From: Burkholderia territorii
GTDB taxonomy: Bacteria; Pseudomonadota; Gammaproteobacteria; Burkholderiales; Burkholderiaceae
Assembly (NCBI RefSeq): GCF_902833055.1
Contig: NZ_CADFEJ010000024.1
Span: forward strand, 1-64,000
Reading direction: 5' to 3'
DNA length: 64,000 nucleotides
A program made the position numbers and the translations under genes. Every line of letters begins with the position of its first letter. Within the stretch, counting starts at the first letter, position 1. This document shows positions 1-11,838 of the stretch, in pieces. The notes under the pieces are model-generated. The model worked only from the letters and a program-made list of their open reading frames with translations, was not told where the DNA came from and did not search any database.

Positions 1-141
<141 letters not shown>

Positions 142-146
142 ATGAC

Positions 147-168
147 GGGGCCGGCGTGGGCCGGCCCC
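147..168 (+). terminator. hairpin after acs
   Basis: An 8-bp GC stem (GGGGCCGG at 147-154 and CCGGCCCC at 161-168) begins 5 bases after the acs stop. No good T-tract follows, so termination efficiency is uncertain. Confidence 0.5.
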
Positions 169-369
169 GCCCGAATTCTTCGACGCACGCGCGTTCCGGC
201 GCCCATCCCCGCCACGAACGCGTCGCACGCGGCCGACACCCGGCCACGCACGTGCGTTTCGCCGCGCCCCACCCTGCGTATGCGGCCCGCGCGCCGGACA
301 CCGCTTCGCGGACGTCCGCCGCATCCCCCCGTTCAATGCATCGACGTACAACAACACTGGAGACACTCA

Positions 370-1437
370 ATGAAAAGCAGAATCGTGATCGGTTGCGCCG
401 CGCTGGCGGGCGCCGTAGTCAGCGGTGGCGCGTTCGCGCAAAGCAGCGTGACGCTGTACGGCAATCTCGACGCCGCGTTGCTGTATACGAGCAAGACGCT
501 CGACGCAGCCACTGGCACGAACGCCGGCCATCAGTTCGCGATGACCGACACCGGCATGACGCCGACGACGTTCGGGATGACCGGCACCGAGGACCTCGGT
601 GGCGGCCTCAAGGCGAAATTCCAGCTCGAAAGCGGCTTTGCCGTCACCAACGGCGCGTTCGCCCATTCGAACGGCAACTTCTTCGGCCGCCAGGCGTGGG
701 TCGGCCTCGACGGCGGCTTCGGCACGGTCAAGGCGGGCGTGCAGTATTCGCCATTCCTGCTCGCGATCTTCGATTCGGATCCGCGCAGCTTCTCGCACTT
801 CGGCAGCGGGCTGATCAACTACGTCGACAACGTGCTGGTGACGGGCCTGTTCAACCCGAACGCCGTGTCGTATACAAGCCCGACGATCGCGGGCCTCACC
901 GGCAGCGCGATGTTCGCGTTCGGCGGCAAGGCCGGCGACTTCCAGGCCGGCCGCCAGTATTCGGCGAGCCTCAAGTACGAACATGAGGGTTTCATGATCG
1001 ACGCCGCGTTCTACGACGGCAACGACGGCACCAATCCGACGCCGACGCCCAGCACCGTCGCCTTCGTCGGCCGCACGATCGGCGCCGCGTACCGGTTCGG
1101 TCCCGTCACCGCGAAGGCGTCGTTCACGAGCTACAAGGTCGGTGGATCGTTCAGCAACAACGTGTATGGCGGCGGGCTCGACTACCAGGCGACGCCGGCC
1201 GTCGACCTGAACGGCGGCGTCTGGTTCACCAGCGATCGCAACGACACGGCCAATCACTCGCTGCTCGCGGCCGTCGGCACGACCTACAGCCTGTCGAAGG
1301 CGACCGCGCTGTACGCGCAGGTCGCGATGGTCAACAACCACGGTGCGATGAACACCGGGCTCGGGATCAACAACGCGCTTTATGCGGTCACCGGCACGAC
1401 CGTCGGCGCGAACGTCGGGATCCGTCACATGTTCTGA
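370..1437 (+). CDS. Gram-negative porin (OmpC/Omp32-like)
   Basis: A 355-residue general porin of the betaproteobacterial trimeric type, forming a 16-strand beta-barrel in the outer membrane for passive diffusion of small solutes. Residues 1-22 are a Sec signal peptide with a likely cut after AFA, followed by QSSVTLYGNLD, the typical first strand. FGMTGTEDLGGGLKAKFQLESGF and FGRQAWVGL are family motifs. The chain ends in Phe, the signal for BAM-mediated insertion. The ATG at 370 is chosen because the signal peptide begins there; in-frame ATGs further upstream add an unstructured Arg/Pro-rich extension. The gene stands alone and is followed by a strong hairpin. Solute preference cannot be read from the sequence. 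Confidence 0.93.
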   Translation: MKSRIVIGCAALAGAVVSGGAFAQSSVTLYGNLDAALLYTSKTLDAATGTNAGHQFAMTDTGMTPTTFGMTGTEDLGGGLKAKFQLESGFAVTNGAFAHSNGNFFGRQAWVGLDGGFGTVKAGVQYSPFLLAIFDSDPRSFSHFGSGLINYVDNVLVTGLFNPNAVSYTSPTIAGLTGSAMFAFGGKAGDFQAGRQYSASLKYEHEGFMIDAAFYDGNDGTNPTPTPSTVAFVGRTIGAAYRFGPVTAKASFTSYKVGGSFSNNVYGGGLDYQATPAVDLNGGVWFTSDRNDTANHSLLAAVGTTYSLSKATALYAQVAMVNNHGAMNTGLGINNALYAVTGTTVGANVGIRHMF

Positions 1438-1443
1438 TGCACC

Positions 1444-1472
1444 GGTGGCGATCCCGATGCCGGATCGCCACC
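1444..1472 (+). terminator. hairpin after the porin gene
   Basis: An 11-bp perfect stem, GGTGGCGATCC pairing with GGATCGCCACC around a 7-nt loop, starts 6 bases after the porin stop codon. It is a good candidate for the transcript end. Confidence 0.6.
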
Positions 1473-1509
1473 TCCGTGCATTCGCACTCCGAATTATTCT
1501 GCGCCGGCT

Positions 1510-1835
1510 TCGCTACGCAAAGACCCGTTCCGATTCGGCGCGCTCGCGATCGGCTTCAACGTGTCGGTGCGCTGTTCGGCGGCACGACGCCGCTCGTCAC
1601 CGCGTGGCTGGTCGATCGCACCGGCGACCTGATGATGCCGGCCTACTGCCTGATGGGTGCGTCGTTCATCGGCATCGTGTCGGTACTCGCGCTGCGCGAA
1701 ACCGCGCGCCGGCCGCTGCCCGGCTCCACGCCGTGTGTCGCGAGCCGTGCGGAAGCGCAGGACCTTATTCGCCGTGGCGTCGACGAAGGGCGCGTGCGCG
1801 AACGCAAGTTCACGCCGATCGGCGAACGCGCGTAG
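1510..1835 (+). pseudogene. C-terminal remnant of a ProP-like MHS transporter
   Basis: This is the last ~110 codons of an MFS transporter of the metabolite:H+ symporter (ProP-like) family with no 5' part. Frame 1 reads FGALAIGFNVSV, then at about 1570 the reading moves to frame 3 and continues LFGGTTPLVTAWLVDRTGD and later ETARRPLPGSTP, which resembles the ProP tail ETANRPLKGATP. Adding one base between GTG and CGC near 1569 would restore a continuous reading through VSVALFGG. The stop is TAG at 1833-1835. With no N-terminal two thirds and a single-base loss, the copy is dead. Only the porin hairpin lies just upstream. Confidence 0.75.
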
Positions 1836-1927
1836 TCCGGTAAGGCGGTGCTGCAGTAGCAGTAAGCAAGCCGTTGCGTCGTCACGCGACGCCGCACGGC
1901 ACCCGCCGCCGGCATTGCGCGCGGTGT

Positions 1928-2752
1928 TCAGTCCGCTGCGAGCTGCTGTTCGTCGAACCAGTCGAGCAGCATCCGCGTAACGAAAGCGGGATTCTCGAGA
2001 TTCGAGATGTGTCCGGCGTCAGGCACCAGCGCGTGGCGGCAGCCGATCACGCTGGCCATCTTCGCCGTCTCGGACGGCGGGCGCGCCATGTCGCCCGCGC
2101 CGCACATCAGCAGCGTGCACCCGGCATCCAGTTCGGCGAGCTCGGCGAGCGTATCCGGCCGCCCGAAGATCAACCGGCCAAGCGGGACGATCGACTGCCG
2201 CAGCCGATCGGCCGGCAGGTTTGCGAGCGCGGCGCGAAAGGCAGTCGGCACCGGGCCCGCGAGATTCACGTTCGGCTGGAAAAACAGCGGCACGATCGCA
2301 TCGAGCAGCGGCGGCGCGATGCAACCGGCGGCGGCGATCGCATCGAGCATCCCGAAGTAGCGCAATCGCGTCGCGTCGGGTTCGGACTCCAGCGACGCAT
2401 CCATCAACACGAGCGAGCGCACGCGCTGCGGTTCGCGCAGCGCGAGCCGCGCCCCCCACATCCCGCCGACGCTCAGCCCGACGATCGCGCAGCGTTCGAT
2501 CTCCAGCGCATCGAGCAACGCGCTCGCGTGCGCGGCGAGGTCGTCGAGCGTCTGGCTGCCATCCGGCAGCGGGCCCGATTCGCCATGGCCCCACAGGTCC
2601 GGCACGATCACGCGATAGCGGCTCGATAACGCGTCGATCTGCGGCGCCCACATTGCGGAGTCCCACAGATAGCTGTGGCCGAGGAGCACCGGAAAGCCGG
2701 TGCCGTGATCCTGGTAATGCAGTGTGCTGCCATGAACGATGTGTGCGGGCAT
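1928..2752 (-). CDS. alpha/beta hydrolase (PcaD-like fold)
   Basis: A 274-residue soluble alpha/beta-fold hydrolase. Visible elements are LLGHSYLWD (oxyanion region), DLWGHGES, the nucleophile elbow GLSVGG with Ser94, an acidic-residue region near MCGAGD, and the catalytic His in DAGHISNLENP near the C-terminus. The overall pattern is that of the 3-oxoadipate enol-lactonase/haloperoxidase-like group, but the substrate is unknown. The ATG at 2752 is preferred because it has GGAGA 6-7 nt upstream and matches the usual family length. The gene is isolated between the transporter remnant and the TRAP operon, and is transcribed in the same direction as that operon but separated from it by a hairpin and 360 bases. 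Confidence 0.85.
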   Translation of the reverse strand: MPAHIVHGSTLHYQDHGTGFPVLLGHSYLWDSAMWAPQIDALSSRYRVIVPDLWGHGESGPLPDGSQTLDDLAAHASALLDALEIERCAIVGLSVGGMWGARLALREPQRVRSLVLMDASLESEPDATRLRYFGMLDAIAAAGCIAPPLLDAIVPLFFQPNVNLAGPVPTAFRAALANLPADRLRQSIVPLGRLIFGRPDTLAELAELDAGCTLLMCGAGDMARPPSETAKMASVIGCRHALVPDAGHISNLENPAFVTRMLLDWFDEQQLAAD

Positions 2753-3111
2753 GTCGTCTCCGGAGGTCAATGCGATCGGCGGCGGCCCAAAAAACGGGCA
2801 TCGCGATGCGCGGCGTTCTGCGACGAACGCGAAGCGGCGAATCATCGCACAAGTTGCCGCCATTGCGTGTGACACCCGCCTCGCACTGGCGCCGCGCGAC
2901 GGCAACGACGTCGAGCTCCGGCACGTCGCGGCCATGGTTGTTCGAGACGAACGCTCGACGTCGCTGCGTGCGCGAGCAACGCGGCGGCCGCGACGGCGCG
3001 CCATGCTGCATTCACGTCGATGTGAATGTTCCGTGCACGAAACGACAGTTGACGTGACGACGGCGCGGGACAACCTCGGTCGTCCCGCGCCGCGACGAGC
3101 GAAACGTGCGC
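2753..3111. other. intergenic region, no gene seen
   Basis: It holds the upstream region of the hydrolase gene and, at its far end, the dctM terminator hairpin. Open frames here are short, Arg-rich and show no recognisable product. Confidence 0.6.
3061..3092 (-). terminator. terminator of the dctPQM operon
   Basis: An 11-bp perfect stem (CGGCGCGGGAC at 3061-3071 with GTCCCGCGCCG at 3082-3092) lies 20 bases past the dctM stop on the minus strand. There is no long T-tract. Confidence 0.6.
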
Positions 3112-4464
3112 TCAGAACACCGCGTGCCCGCTGATGAGGCTCGGCAGCCAGGTGGAGAAAAACGGCATGTACGTGACGATGTTGATCGCACTGAAGATCG
3201 CGAGGTAATACGGCCACGCCATCTTCGTCGTCTCGCCGATCGACACGTTGCCGATCGCGCAGCCGACGAACTGCACCGAGCCGATCGGCGGATGGACGAG
3301 GCCGAGCGAGCAGTTCAGCAGCAGCATGATCCCGAACTGCACCGGCCCGACGCCGCACGCCATCGCGATCGGCAGGAACAACGGCGTCGTGATCAGGATG
3401 TGCGCGGCCATGTCGACGAACGTGCCGAGGAACACCTGGATGATGTTGATGTACAGCAGCATCAGCCACGGAGCGGCGGTCGACTGCTTCAGCAGCCCCT
3501 CGATCGCATCCGGGATCTCCAGGTACGACATCTGGAAGCGCAGCATGTTCGACACGGCGATCAGCAGCAGCACGACGCCCGTCGTGCGCGCCGCATGCGA
3601 CAGCGCGCGGCGCAGCTTCTCGACGGTCAGCGTGCGGTACACGATCGCCGTCAGCACGAGCGAGTAAACGACGGCGATCGCGGCCGCTTCGGTTGCAGTG
3701 GCGATCCCCTTCGCAACGCACACGAGGATGATCGCGATCACCATCAGGCCCGGCACCGCGCCGACGAAGCTGCGCAGCACCGCATACCAGCCCGGGAACG
3801 CCGGCAGCGCGGACGAACCGTCTTCACGACGCGGATAGCCGTGCCGCACGGCTTGCCAGTATGCGGCGGCGAGCACGAAGCCCATCACCCAGAGCACCGG
3901 CAGCAGCCCGGAGAACAGCAGGTCGCCGATCGACACGCCACTCACCTGCTGGCCGTGCAGCATGCCGGTAATGCCCTGCGCGGCGAACGCGTAGATGATC
4001 ATGTTGGTCGACGTCGGCATCAGCGCGCCGGCGAGCGACGCGTGGGTCGTCACGTTGACCGCGTACGCCGCGCTGTAGCCTTCGCGCTTCATCAGCGGGA
4101 TCACGACGCCGCCCATCGCGGACGTATCGGCCGTGGGCGAACCCGACACGCCGCCGAACAACGTGCACGCGACGACGTTGGCCATCCCGAGGCCGCCGCG
4201 GAAGTGACCGACGGTCGCCTGCGCGAAACGCAGGATCCGGTCCGCGATGCCGCCGTGCAGCATCAGCTCGCCGGAGAAGATGAAGAACGGCACCGCGAGG
4301 AACGAGAATGCGTTCATCCCCGAGATCATCGACTGCATCGCGGTTGCGATCGGCAGCCCTTCGACCATGTAGGTCAGCACGCAGGCGATCCCGAGCGCGA
4401 ACGAAACGGGCACGCCGAGCACGAGGAAAATCAGAAAACTGACGGACAGAATCGCGAGTTCCAT
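3112..4464 (-). CDS. dctM: TRAP transporter large permease DctM
   Basis: A 450-residue integral membrane protein made almost wholly of hydrophobic segments, starting MELAILSVSFLIFLVLGVPVSFALG, the standard DctM opening. Family features include PFFIFSGELM, the Gly/Ser-rich loop LFGGVSGSPTADTSAMGGVVIPLM, and NIIQVFLGTFVDMAAHILITTPLFLPI. It is the channel-forming subunit of a TRAP system that couples Na+ (or H+) gradients to uptake of a substrate delivered by DctP. The start is 4 nt from the dctQ stop codon, so the genes are co-transcribed and probably translationally linked. The substrate, usually a carboxylate or sugar acid, is not readable from the sequence. Confidence 0.95.
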   Translation of the reverse strand: MELAILSVSFLIFLVLGVPVSFALGIACVLTYMVEGLPIATAMQSMISGMNAFSFLAVPFFIFSGELMLHGGIADRILRFAQATVGHFRGGLGMANVVACTLFGGVSGSPTADTSAMGGVVIPLMKREGYSAAYAVNVTTHASLAGALMPTSTNMIIYAFAAQGITGMLHGQQVSGVSIGDLLFSGLLPVLWVMGFVLAAAYWQAVRHGYPRREDGSSALPAFPGWYAVLRSFVGAVPGLMVIAIILVCVAKGIATATEAAAIAVVYSLVLTAIVYRTLTVEKLRRALSHAARTTGVVLLLIAVSNMLRFQMSYLEIPDAIEGLLKQSTAAPWLMLLYINIIQVFLGTFVDMAAHILITTPLFLPIAMACGVGPVQFGIMLLLNCSLGLVHPPIGSVQFVGCAIGNVSIGETTKMAWPYYLAIFSAINIVTYMPFFSTWLPSLISGHAVF

Positions 4465-4468
4465 GGCG

Positions 4469-6692
<2,224 letters not shown>

Positions 6693-6887
6693 ATGCAGAC
6701 GACCAGAACGTCGGCGGGGCCGAATCAGGACACGCCGCTGAATCCGGGTGACGAAGGGCCGCCCGATGCGCCCGGCGTGGGCGAAGACGTGTGCAGCGTG
6801 TGCCGCGGCACGGGCATGATCGAAGACCAGCCGTGCACGGTGTGCGGCGGCACGGGCAAGGTGCTGCAGGGAATCGGCGGCGGATAG
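6693..6887 (+). CDS. small DnaJ-type zinc-finger protein
   Basis: A 64-residue protein with two CxxCxGTG units, CSVCRGTG and CTVCGGTG, separated by ten residues, ending in a Gly-rich tail. One pair of such units is half of the zinc-binding centre of DnaJ, enough to hold one zinc ion through four cysteines. There is no J domain and no client-binding domain. AGGAG 8 nt upstream fixes the ATG at 6693; earlier in-frame starts lack a ribosome-binding site. A cytoplasmic chaperone-accessory or zinc-carrying role is inference. The gene is alone, between the TRAP operon and a GntR regulator. Confidence 0.8.
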   Translation: MQTTRTSAGPNQDTPLNPGDEGPPDAPGVGEDVCSVCRGTGMIEDQPCTVCGGTGKVLQGIGGG

Positions 6888-7014
6888 CCGAAGCACCCAG
6901 GTGCTGGCCGGTTGCCGCGATGCGCAGGCGGGCAGCACCCCGCAGCATGCAACCGCCCTTCGGCCCCCGAACTACTGCAACGTGAAGTGGGCAACGTCCG
7001 GGACGGACACGCGC

Positions 7015-7695
7015 TCAACGGCCGAGGCGCCGATCCCGAAGGAAAGCGTTCAACTCGCCGCCCGCATGCTCGATATGTCGCTTGAGCAGCGCTGCCGCCA
7101 CGCGCGCATCGCCCTTGCGGCACAACGCGACCAGTTCGGCGTGTTCGGATTCGGCCACGTCGCGCGCAGCCTCGGACAGCGACAACTGCACGCGCGTGTA
7201 GCGGTCGGTCTGCTGCAGCAGTGACGCGACGATCGCCGCCGTCTTCGGCTGGTCGGCACGCGACAGCAGCACATGATGCAGTTCGGTGTTCAGTTCCCCC
7301 CAGCGCCCGGACTGGCTGGCATGCAGCACCTTGCTGTATTCCTCCAGGATCGCATCGAGCCTGGCGAAATCCTCGGCGGTGAGCTTCGGAATCGACTTCT
7401 TCAGCAGGACGGGCTCCAGTAGCGCGCGCAGTTCGAACAGTTCCGTGATGTCTTCCGGGGACAGTTCCGAGACGATGGCGCCCTTGTGGGGCAGGATCTT
7501 GACGAGCCCTTCGCTCTCGAGCTGCACGAGCGCTTCGCGCAGCGGGATCCGGCTGATGCCGAGCTCGGTGGCCAGCGCGTCCTGGCGAAGCTGGTAGCCG
7601 TCGACATACTCCCCTGTCAGGATGCGGCGGCGCAATTCGTTCGCTGCGGCTTCGGCGCGCGTGGCGTAGACAAGAGCAGGGCGTTTCTCGTTCAT
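7015..7695 (-). CDS. GntR-family transcriptional regulator (FCD type)
   Basis: A 226-residue regulator. The N-terminal winged helix spans about residues 13-75 (ELRRRILTGEY, then LATELGISRIPLREALVQLESEGLV). An FCD all-helical effector domain fills the rest (ITELFELRALLEPVLL, then LHHVLLSRADQPKTAAIVASLLQQTDRY, with metal-binding-type histidines such as the last helix RHIEHAG). Members bind carboxylates and control nearby catabolic genes. A 17-bp motif 59 bases upstream recurs before the MFS gene at 10.1-11.5 kb and the DapA-family gene at 12.1 kb, so autoregulation plus control of that pair is the natural reading. ATG at 7695 begins a well-formed N-terminus. Confidence 0.92.
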   Translation of the reverse strand: MNEKRPALVYATRAEAAANELRRRILTGEYVDGYQLRQDALATELGISRIPLREALVQLESEGLVKILPHKGAIVSELSPEDITELFELRALLEPVLLKKSIPKLTAEDFARLDAILEEYSKVLHASQSGRWGELNTELHHVLLSRADQPKTAAIVASLLQQTDRYTRVQLSLSEAARDVAESEHAELVALCRKGDARVAAALLKRHIEHAGGELNAFLRDRRLGR

Positions 7696-8089
7696 GTTGC
7701 GGTTCGGAGGGGGGAAGGCGGTCAGGCAAGTGCCGGCGCGGCGACGGATATTGCATACTTTCTACAATATTAGCAGAGCACCCGTGCCGCCGAAGGGCCG
7801 TCGTGAGGCCACCGCATGGTGGTTCACGTCGCCGCGCCGCTCGTTCTGATGCGCCGAAGGCGCTTCACGGATTTGCGCGGACGTCGCTTCCCGGCCCGCC
7901 ACCGGAGGTCGGTCCTTACCACTAGCGACCGCAAATATCGGAGCCCAACGATTACTCGTTCGCACGATCCGAAAGCGCGCCGGCGATTGACCGATCAGTC
8001 GCAGCAACGGCAAGCGCGATGCACCGCCCGCCCCAAGTCAACGCCTGTCCCGCAGTTGGCGCGACTCGAGACACGATGGCAAGCAGCGG
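7696..8089. other. intergenic region upstream of gntR
   Basis: Nearly 400 bases with no supported gene. It includes the candidate GntR site at 7754-7770 in an A+T-rich patch that is likely to be the gntR promoter. Nothing else recognisable. Confidence 0.55.
7754..7770. promoter_or_regulatory. candidate GntR operator, gntR copy
   Basis: On the minus strand this reads ATATTGTAGAAAGTATG, matching 15 of 17 positions of the site at 11845-11861. It sits 59 bases upstream of the gntR start. Confidence 0.55.
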
Positions 8090-8485
8090 TCAGAGATCTC
8101 CGCGCACCTCACCGGTTCCCAGCGCGCTCCGCTGCCGATTGACTTCCGCCCACAGCTCATCGCTGTCGTCGTTGCGCAGCAGGATCATGATGTCCAGTTG
8201 TTCGTCGGACACGCCGAAGTACTGCAAGATTTCGCGGCGAACCGCATCGACGAACTCCGCGTACTCCGGAGTTGCCTGAGCCTGCGCGTGCAGCGCATCG
8301 TATGCTGCATCGTCCGCGCCGCCGCCGTGCTCGTCGATGTAGCGCGAGATCCACTGGTCGCGTTCGTGGTCGTAATCGGCCTCGGCGCGCATCGCCTGCA
8401 CAGCCGTGTAGAAATCCAATTGGGCAAACGCGGCGATCGCCGCCGTCGTCGCCTCGTCGAAGCTAGTCGTCATTCCATCTCTCAT
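8090..8485 (-). CDS. hypothetical acidic protein
   Basis: A 131-residue soluble, acidic, mostly helical protein with no signal peptide or membrane segment. Visible sections include IAAFAQLDFYTAVQAMRAEADYD and VDAVRREILQYFGVSDEQLDIM. I do not recognise the family. The amino-acid composition and third-position G+C are normal for the replicon, which supports a real gene. The start may instead be the methionine at position 5 (8473). It stands between gntR and rdgC. Confidence 0.6.
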   Translation of the reverse strand: MRDGMTTSFDEATTAAIAAFAQLDFYTAVQAMRAEADYDHERDQWISRYIDEHGGGADDAAYDALHAQAQATPEYAEFVDAVRREILQYFGVSDEQLDIMILLRNDDSDELWAEVNRQRSALGTGEVRGDL

Positions 8486-8749
8486 GTTGGTCGTCGCACA
8501 TCATCGCACGGGTCGCACCGGACAGTGCCGCGAATTCGCAAGGTGCAACGCGCCGCCGGACACCGACGTTCGGCGCGTGCAGCCACGCGCTCGTTCAACG
8601 GCCGTAGCGGCGCCCCGAGCGTCTGTCCTGCAAGTGTGCCAACACGTCGCGGTCGATGGCAATGACCGTTCAGCGGGCGAAGCCGACGTCCGGGCGCCCG
8701 AGCAACCATCGAATCGATCGGCGCTCACGACCGGTATGCGTCACCGTCA

Positions 8750-8757
8750 TATAGAAT
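8750..8757 (+). promoter_or_regulatory. -10 box of rdgC
   Basis: TATAGAAT lies 22 bases before the rdgC start at 8780, implying a very short leader. No strong -35 element is visible. It also rules against the ATG at 8756 as the start codon. Confidence 0.45.
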
Positions 8758-8779
8758 GATGCGCTTTGCCCGCACGCCT

Positions 8780-9700
8780 ATGTGGTTCAAGAATCTTCAG
8801 CTTCATCGTCTTCCGGCACCGTGGGCCGTCACCGCCGACCAGATGGAAGAATGGCTGGCGCCCCACGCGTTTCAGCCGGGCACCAGCATCGAAATGCAGC
8901 GCGTCGGATGGGCGTCGCCGCGTGACGACGGCGCGCTCGTGTATTCGATCAACCGGCAGATGCTGCTGACGTTTCGTGCCGAAAAGAAGCTGCTCCCCGC
9001 GTCGGTCGTCAATCAGGTGACCAAGGCCCGGGCGCTCGAAATCGAGGAGCAGCAGGGCTTCAAGGTGGGTCGAAAACAGCTGCGCGAACTCAAGGAGCAG
9101 GTTACCGACGAACTGCTGCCGCGCGCGTTCACCATTCGCCGCGATACCCGCGTGTGGATCGATACGGTGAACGGCTGGCTGGTCATCGATGCAGCAGCGC
9201 AGGCTCTCGCCGACGACGTTCGCGGGCTGCTCGTCAAATCGATCGATCAATTGCCGCTCGCCGGCGTTCAGGTGGCACATTCGCCGGTTGCCGCGATGAC
9301 GGATTGGCTGCTGTCCGGCGATGCGCCGGGCGGATTCACCGTCGACCAAGACGCCGAGTTGCGCTCGAGCGGCGAAGGCGGTGCCACGGTGCGATACGTC
9401 GGCCACGCGCTCGAAGCGGACGACATGCGCCGGCACATCGAGGCCGGTAAACAGTGCATGCGCCTCGCGATGACCTGGAACGACCGCATTTCCTTCGTGC
9501 TGACGCCGTCGCTGACGATCAAGCGCGTCACGCCGCTCGACGTGATCAAGGAAGCGACGGATCCCACCGCGCAGAACGACGACGAACGCTTCGATTCGGA
9601 CGTTACATTGATGACGGGTGAATTGGGGCGCATGTTGACCGATCTCGTCGATATCCTCGGTGGCGATCGGAACGACGCGATTCAGCAGGCGGCGGCCTGA
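8780..9700 (+). CDS. rdgC: recombination-associated protein RdgC
   Basis: A 306-residue nucleoid-associated protein that forms a ring dimer around double-stranded DNA and restrains RecA. The family start [11 protein letters not shown] is intact, followed by FGxx-type ring motifs such as [37 protein letters not shown] and [15 protein letters not shown]. Length agrees with the usual ~300 residues. ATG at 8780 is preferred over the in-frame ATG at 8756, because the latter falls inside a good -10 box (TATAGAAT, 8750-8757) and the family begins at MWFKNL. It is a single-gene unit. Confidence 0.96.
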   Translation: MWFKNLQLHRLPAPWAVTADQMEEWLAPHAFQPGTSIEMQRVGWASPRDDGALVYSINRQMLLTFRAEKKLLPASVVNQVTKARALEIEEQQGFKVGRKQLRELKEQVTDELLPRAFTIRRDTRVWIDTVNGWLVIDAAAQALADDVRGLLVKSIDQLPLAGVQVAHSPVAAMTDWLLSGDAPGGFTVDQDAELRSSGEGGATVRYVGHALEADDMRRHIEAGKQCMRLAMTWNDRISFVLTPSLTIKRVTPLDVIKEATDPTAQNDDERFDSDVTLMTGELGRMLTDLVDILGGDRNDAIQQAAA

Positions 9701-10085
9701 GCCGCGCTTGCAGCCGACGATCATCACCGGGCAGCGGCGAGGCTTTGCGCTGACGCGACGTGTCGGGCAGGACCGTCGCCGCTCCGGCAGGCTCGCGGGC
9801 GCACCGGCGGTTACATAGGATCCCGATTCAATTCCCGAAAGCTGCCGCGATCGTCAAGGCGGGCGAGCAATTCGCACAAGACGCGTGTGATATGCGCTCG
9901 TCGGGGTCGGCAGCGATCGTTGAGAATCGGACCGGTTTCCAGCGATTTCCGGATTCGGTCGCCTGATCCTTCATGTCCGAATACCGGCCGTCTTCCCTGC
10001 TCTTCCCCGACAATCCGCGACGTACCGGAAAAAGCCGCCCTCGCGGGCGGCTTTCGTGCGTTCAATCACGCTTCGGCCGCATGCC
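9701..10085. other. intergenic region between convergent rdgC and MFS genes
   Basis: 385 bases with no supported gene. The only clear element is the terminator at 10026-10054. Confidence 0.6.
10026..10054 (-). terminator. terminator of the MFS gene
   Basis: Read on the minus strand, AAAGCCGCCCG-loop-GGGCGGC is followed by a run of T (CTTTTTCC). It begins 31 bases after the MFS stop. A stem with A and T flanks on both sides may also work for rdgC read-through. Confidence 0.8.
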
Positions 10086-11465
10086 TCACGCGCGGGTCCG
10101 CCGATTCGCCTCGGCATCGACTTCGCGCAGCGATTTGCCGCGCGTTTCCTTCGCGACGCCCACGCACACGATCGAGATCGCCGCCGCCGCGACCAGGTAC
10201 AGCGCGATCGGCGTCGACGAATGGTAGCGCTCGAGCAGCGACAGACCGATCAACGGCGCGAGCGAGCCGGCCATCAACGGCGCGACCTGATAGCAGAGTG
10301 ATAACGCGGTATAGCGCACGTTGGTCGGGAACATCTCGGTCATCAGCGCCGAATACGGCGAGTAGGTCATCGATTCGATGAACAGGCCCAGCACGATCGC
10401 GGCCATGATGATCCAGTCGTTGCCGGTATCCATCATCGGGAACGCGACGAAGCCCCAGCCGGCGGTCAGCATCGCGCCGGTCAGGTACACGGGCTTGCGC
10501 CCGACGAGGTCCGACATCAGGCCCATCAGCGGGATGAAGAAGAAGTGGATCGCGTTGGCGGCGAACATCAGCTTCAGGATCCGCGTGGTATCGAAGCCCA
10601 CGACCAGCTTCAGGTACGTCAACGAGAACGTGACGACCATGTAGTACAGGATGTTCTCGGCAAAGCGCGCGCCGATGCCGATCAGCACCTGCCGCCAGTG
10701 GTACTTCAGCACGTGCCCGGCGCCGAGCTGCTTTTCCTGCGTGCGTGCGCGGCGCGCCTGCGCCTCCTTGAAGATCGGCGCATCGTCGACCTTGCGGCGA
10801 ATCCAGAAACCGATCAGCACGACCACCGCCGAGAACCAGAACGCCGCGCGCCAGCCCCAGGACAGGAAGTCCGCCTCGGACAGCGAGCTCGACAGCACCA
10901 GCAGGATGATGGTCGCGACCAGGTTGCCGGCCGGCACACCGGCCTGCGGCCAGCTGGCCCAGTAGCCACGGCGGTTGTCCGGGCTGTGCTCGCTGACCAG
11001 CAGGATCGCGCCGCCCCATTCGCCGCCGAACGCGAAGCCCTGGATCAGGCGCAGCGATACCAGCAGCACCGGCGCCCAGTAGCCGATCGCATCGAAAGTC
11101 GGCAGGCAGCCCATCAGAAACGTCGTGATGCCGACCACGATCAGGCTGACCTGCAGCAGATACTTGCGGCCGAACTTGTCGCCGTAGTAGCCGAACACCA
11201 GCCCGCCGATCGGCCGCGCGGCGAATCCCACCGCATAGAGCGCGAACGCCGCGAGCAGGCCGTCGATCGGGTTGCCCGTCTTCTTGAAGAAGTGCGTGCC
11301 GAACACCAGCGCCGACGCCGTTCCATACAGGAAAAACTCGTACCACTCCGCCACCGACCCGACCATCGACGCCGCGACGACCCGCTTCAATTCCCGTTTC
11401 GACGCCGCATCCTGCATGGCCCCGGCAGTACCAGGCGAGACTGCCTCGCCGACCTGACTTGTCAT
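10086..11465 (-). CDS. MFS transporter, metabolite:H+ symporter family
   Basis: A 459-residue, 12-helix secondary transporter in the inner membrane. MHS-family marks include the start of helix 1 [27 protein letters not shown], the loop [10 protein letters not shown] between helices 2 and 3, [28 protein letters not shown], and a large insert before helix 7. Substrates of this family are dicarboxylates, proline/betaine and related small acids. ATG at 11465 is chosen because it has AGGAGA about 10 nt upstream; longer in-frame starts run through the operator region. It is divergent from the DapA-family gene, and both face a shared control region with GntR-type sites, so it probably imports the substrate of that lyase. 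Confidence 0.92.
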   Translation of the reverse strand: MTSQVGEAVSPGTAGAMQDAASKRELKRVVAASMVGSVAEWYEFFLYGTASALVFGTHFFKKTGNPIDGLLAAFALYAVGFAARPIGGLVFGYYGDKFGRKYLLQVSLIVVGITTFLMGCLPTFDAIGYWAPVLLVSLRLIQGFAFGGEWGGAILLVSEHSPDNRRGYWASWPQAGVPAGNLVATIILLVLSSSLSEADFLSWGWRAAFWFSAVVVLIGFWIRRKVDDAPIFKEAQARRARTQEKQLGAGHVLKYHWRQVLIGIGARFAENILYYMVVTFSLTYLKLVVGFDTTRILKLMFAANAIHFFFIPLMGLMSDLVGRKPVYLTGAMLTAGWGFVAFPMMDTGNDWIIMAAIVLGLFIESMTYSPYSALMTEMFPTNVRYTALSLCYQVAPLMAGSLAPLIGLSLLERYHSSTPIALYLVAAAAISIVCVGVAKETRGKSLREVDAEANRRTRA

Positions 11466-11530
11466 CTCCGTATCTCCTCTCGTTGTCTTCCAGTTCCCTT
11501 GATGGGCCGGTTCGCGAGTAAGCTCGCCGA

Positions 11531-11547
11531 CAGATTTTATACAATAT
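11531..11547. promoter_or_regulatory. candidate GntR operator, MFS copy
   Basis: On the minus strand this reads ATATTGTATAAAATCTG, matching the 11845 site at 16 of 17 positions. It lies 66 bases upstream of the MFS start and overlaps its likely promoter. Confidence 0.6.
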
Positions 11548-11838
11548 CCAATACACAATCCACGCAATCTCAAAAATGCTTTCGGTGGAAATGCGACACG
11601 TCGGCGTATAGCGTTTGGTCGTTGCGGGAGCCAGTGGAGAAGGGATTGCGGACAGATGAAAGCGCGACTGGACGGGCTTTGCGCGACGGCAGTCGGGCGC
11701 CGCGGGCCATCGTGGCGGGCCTCGACCCGCATCGCGCCGAATTCTCCGCGATCATTCGCGATCGTCGCCGGAGGCCGTCGTGGCGCAGCGCGCCGACCTC
11801 CGGATGCCCCGTGCCGGGGACCCTCGTCACGCCCTTTT

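Noticed and set aside
8756-8782. Earlier ATG for rdgC
   Set aside because: It falls within the -10 box TATAGAAT and adds eight residues before the conserved family start.
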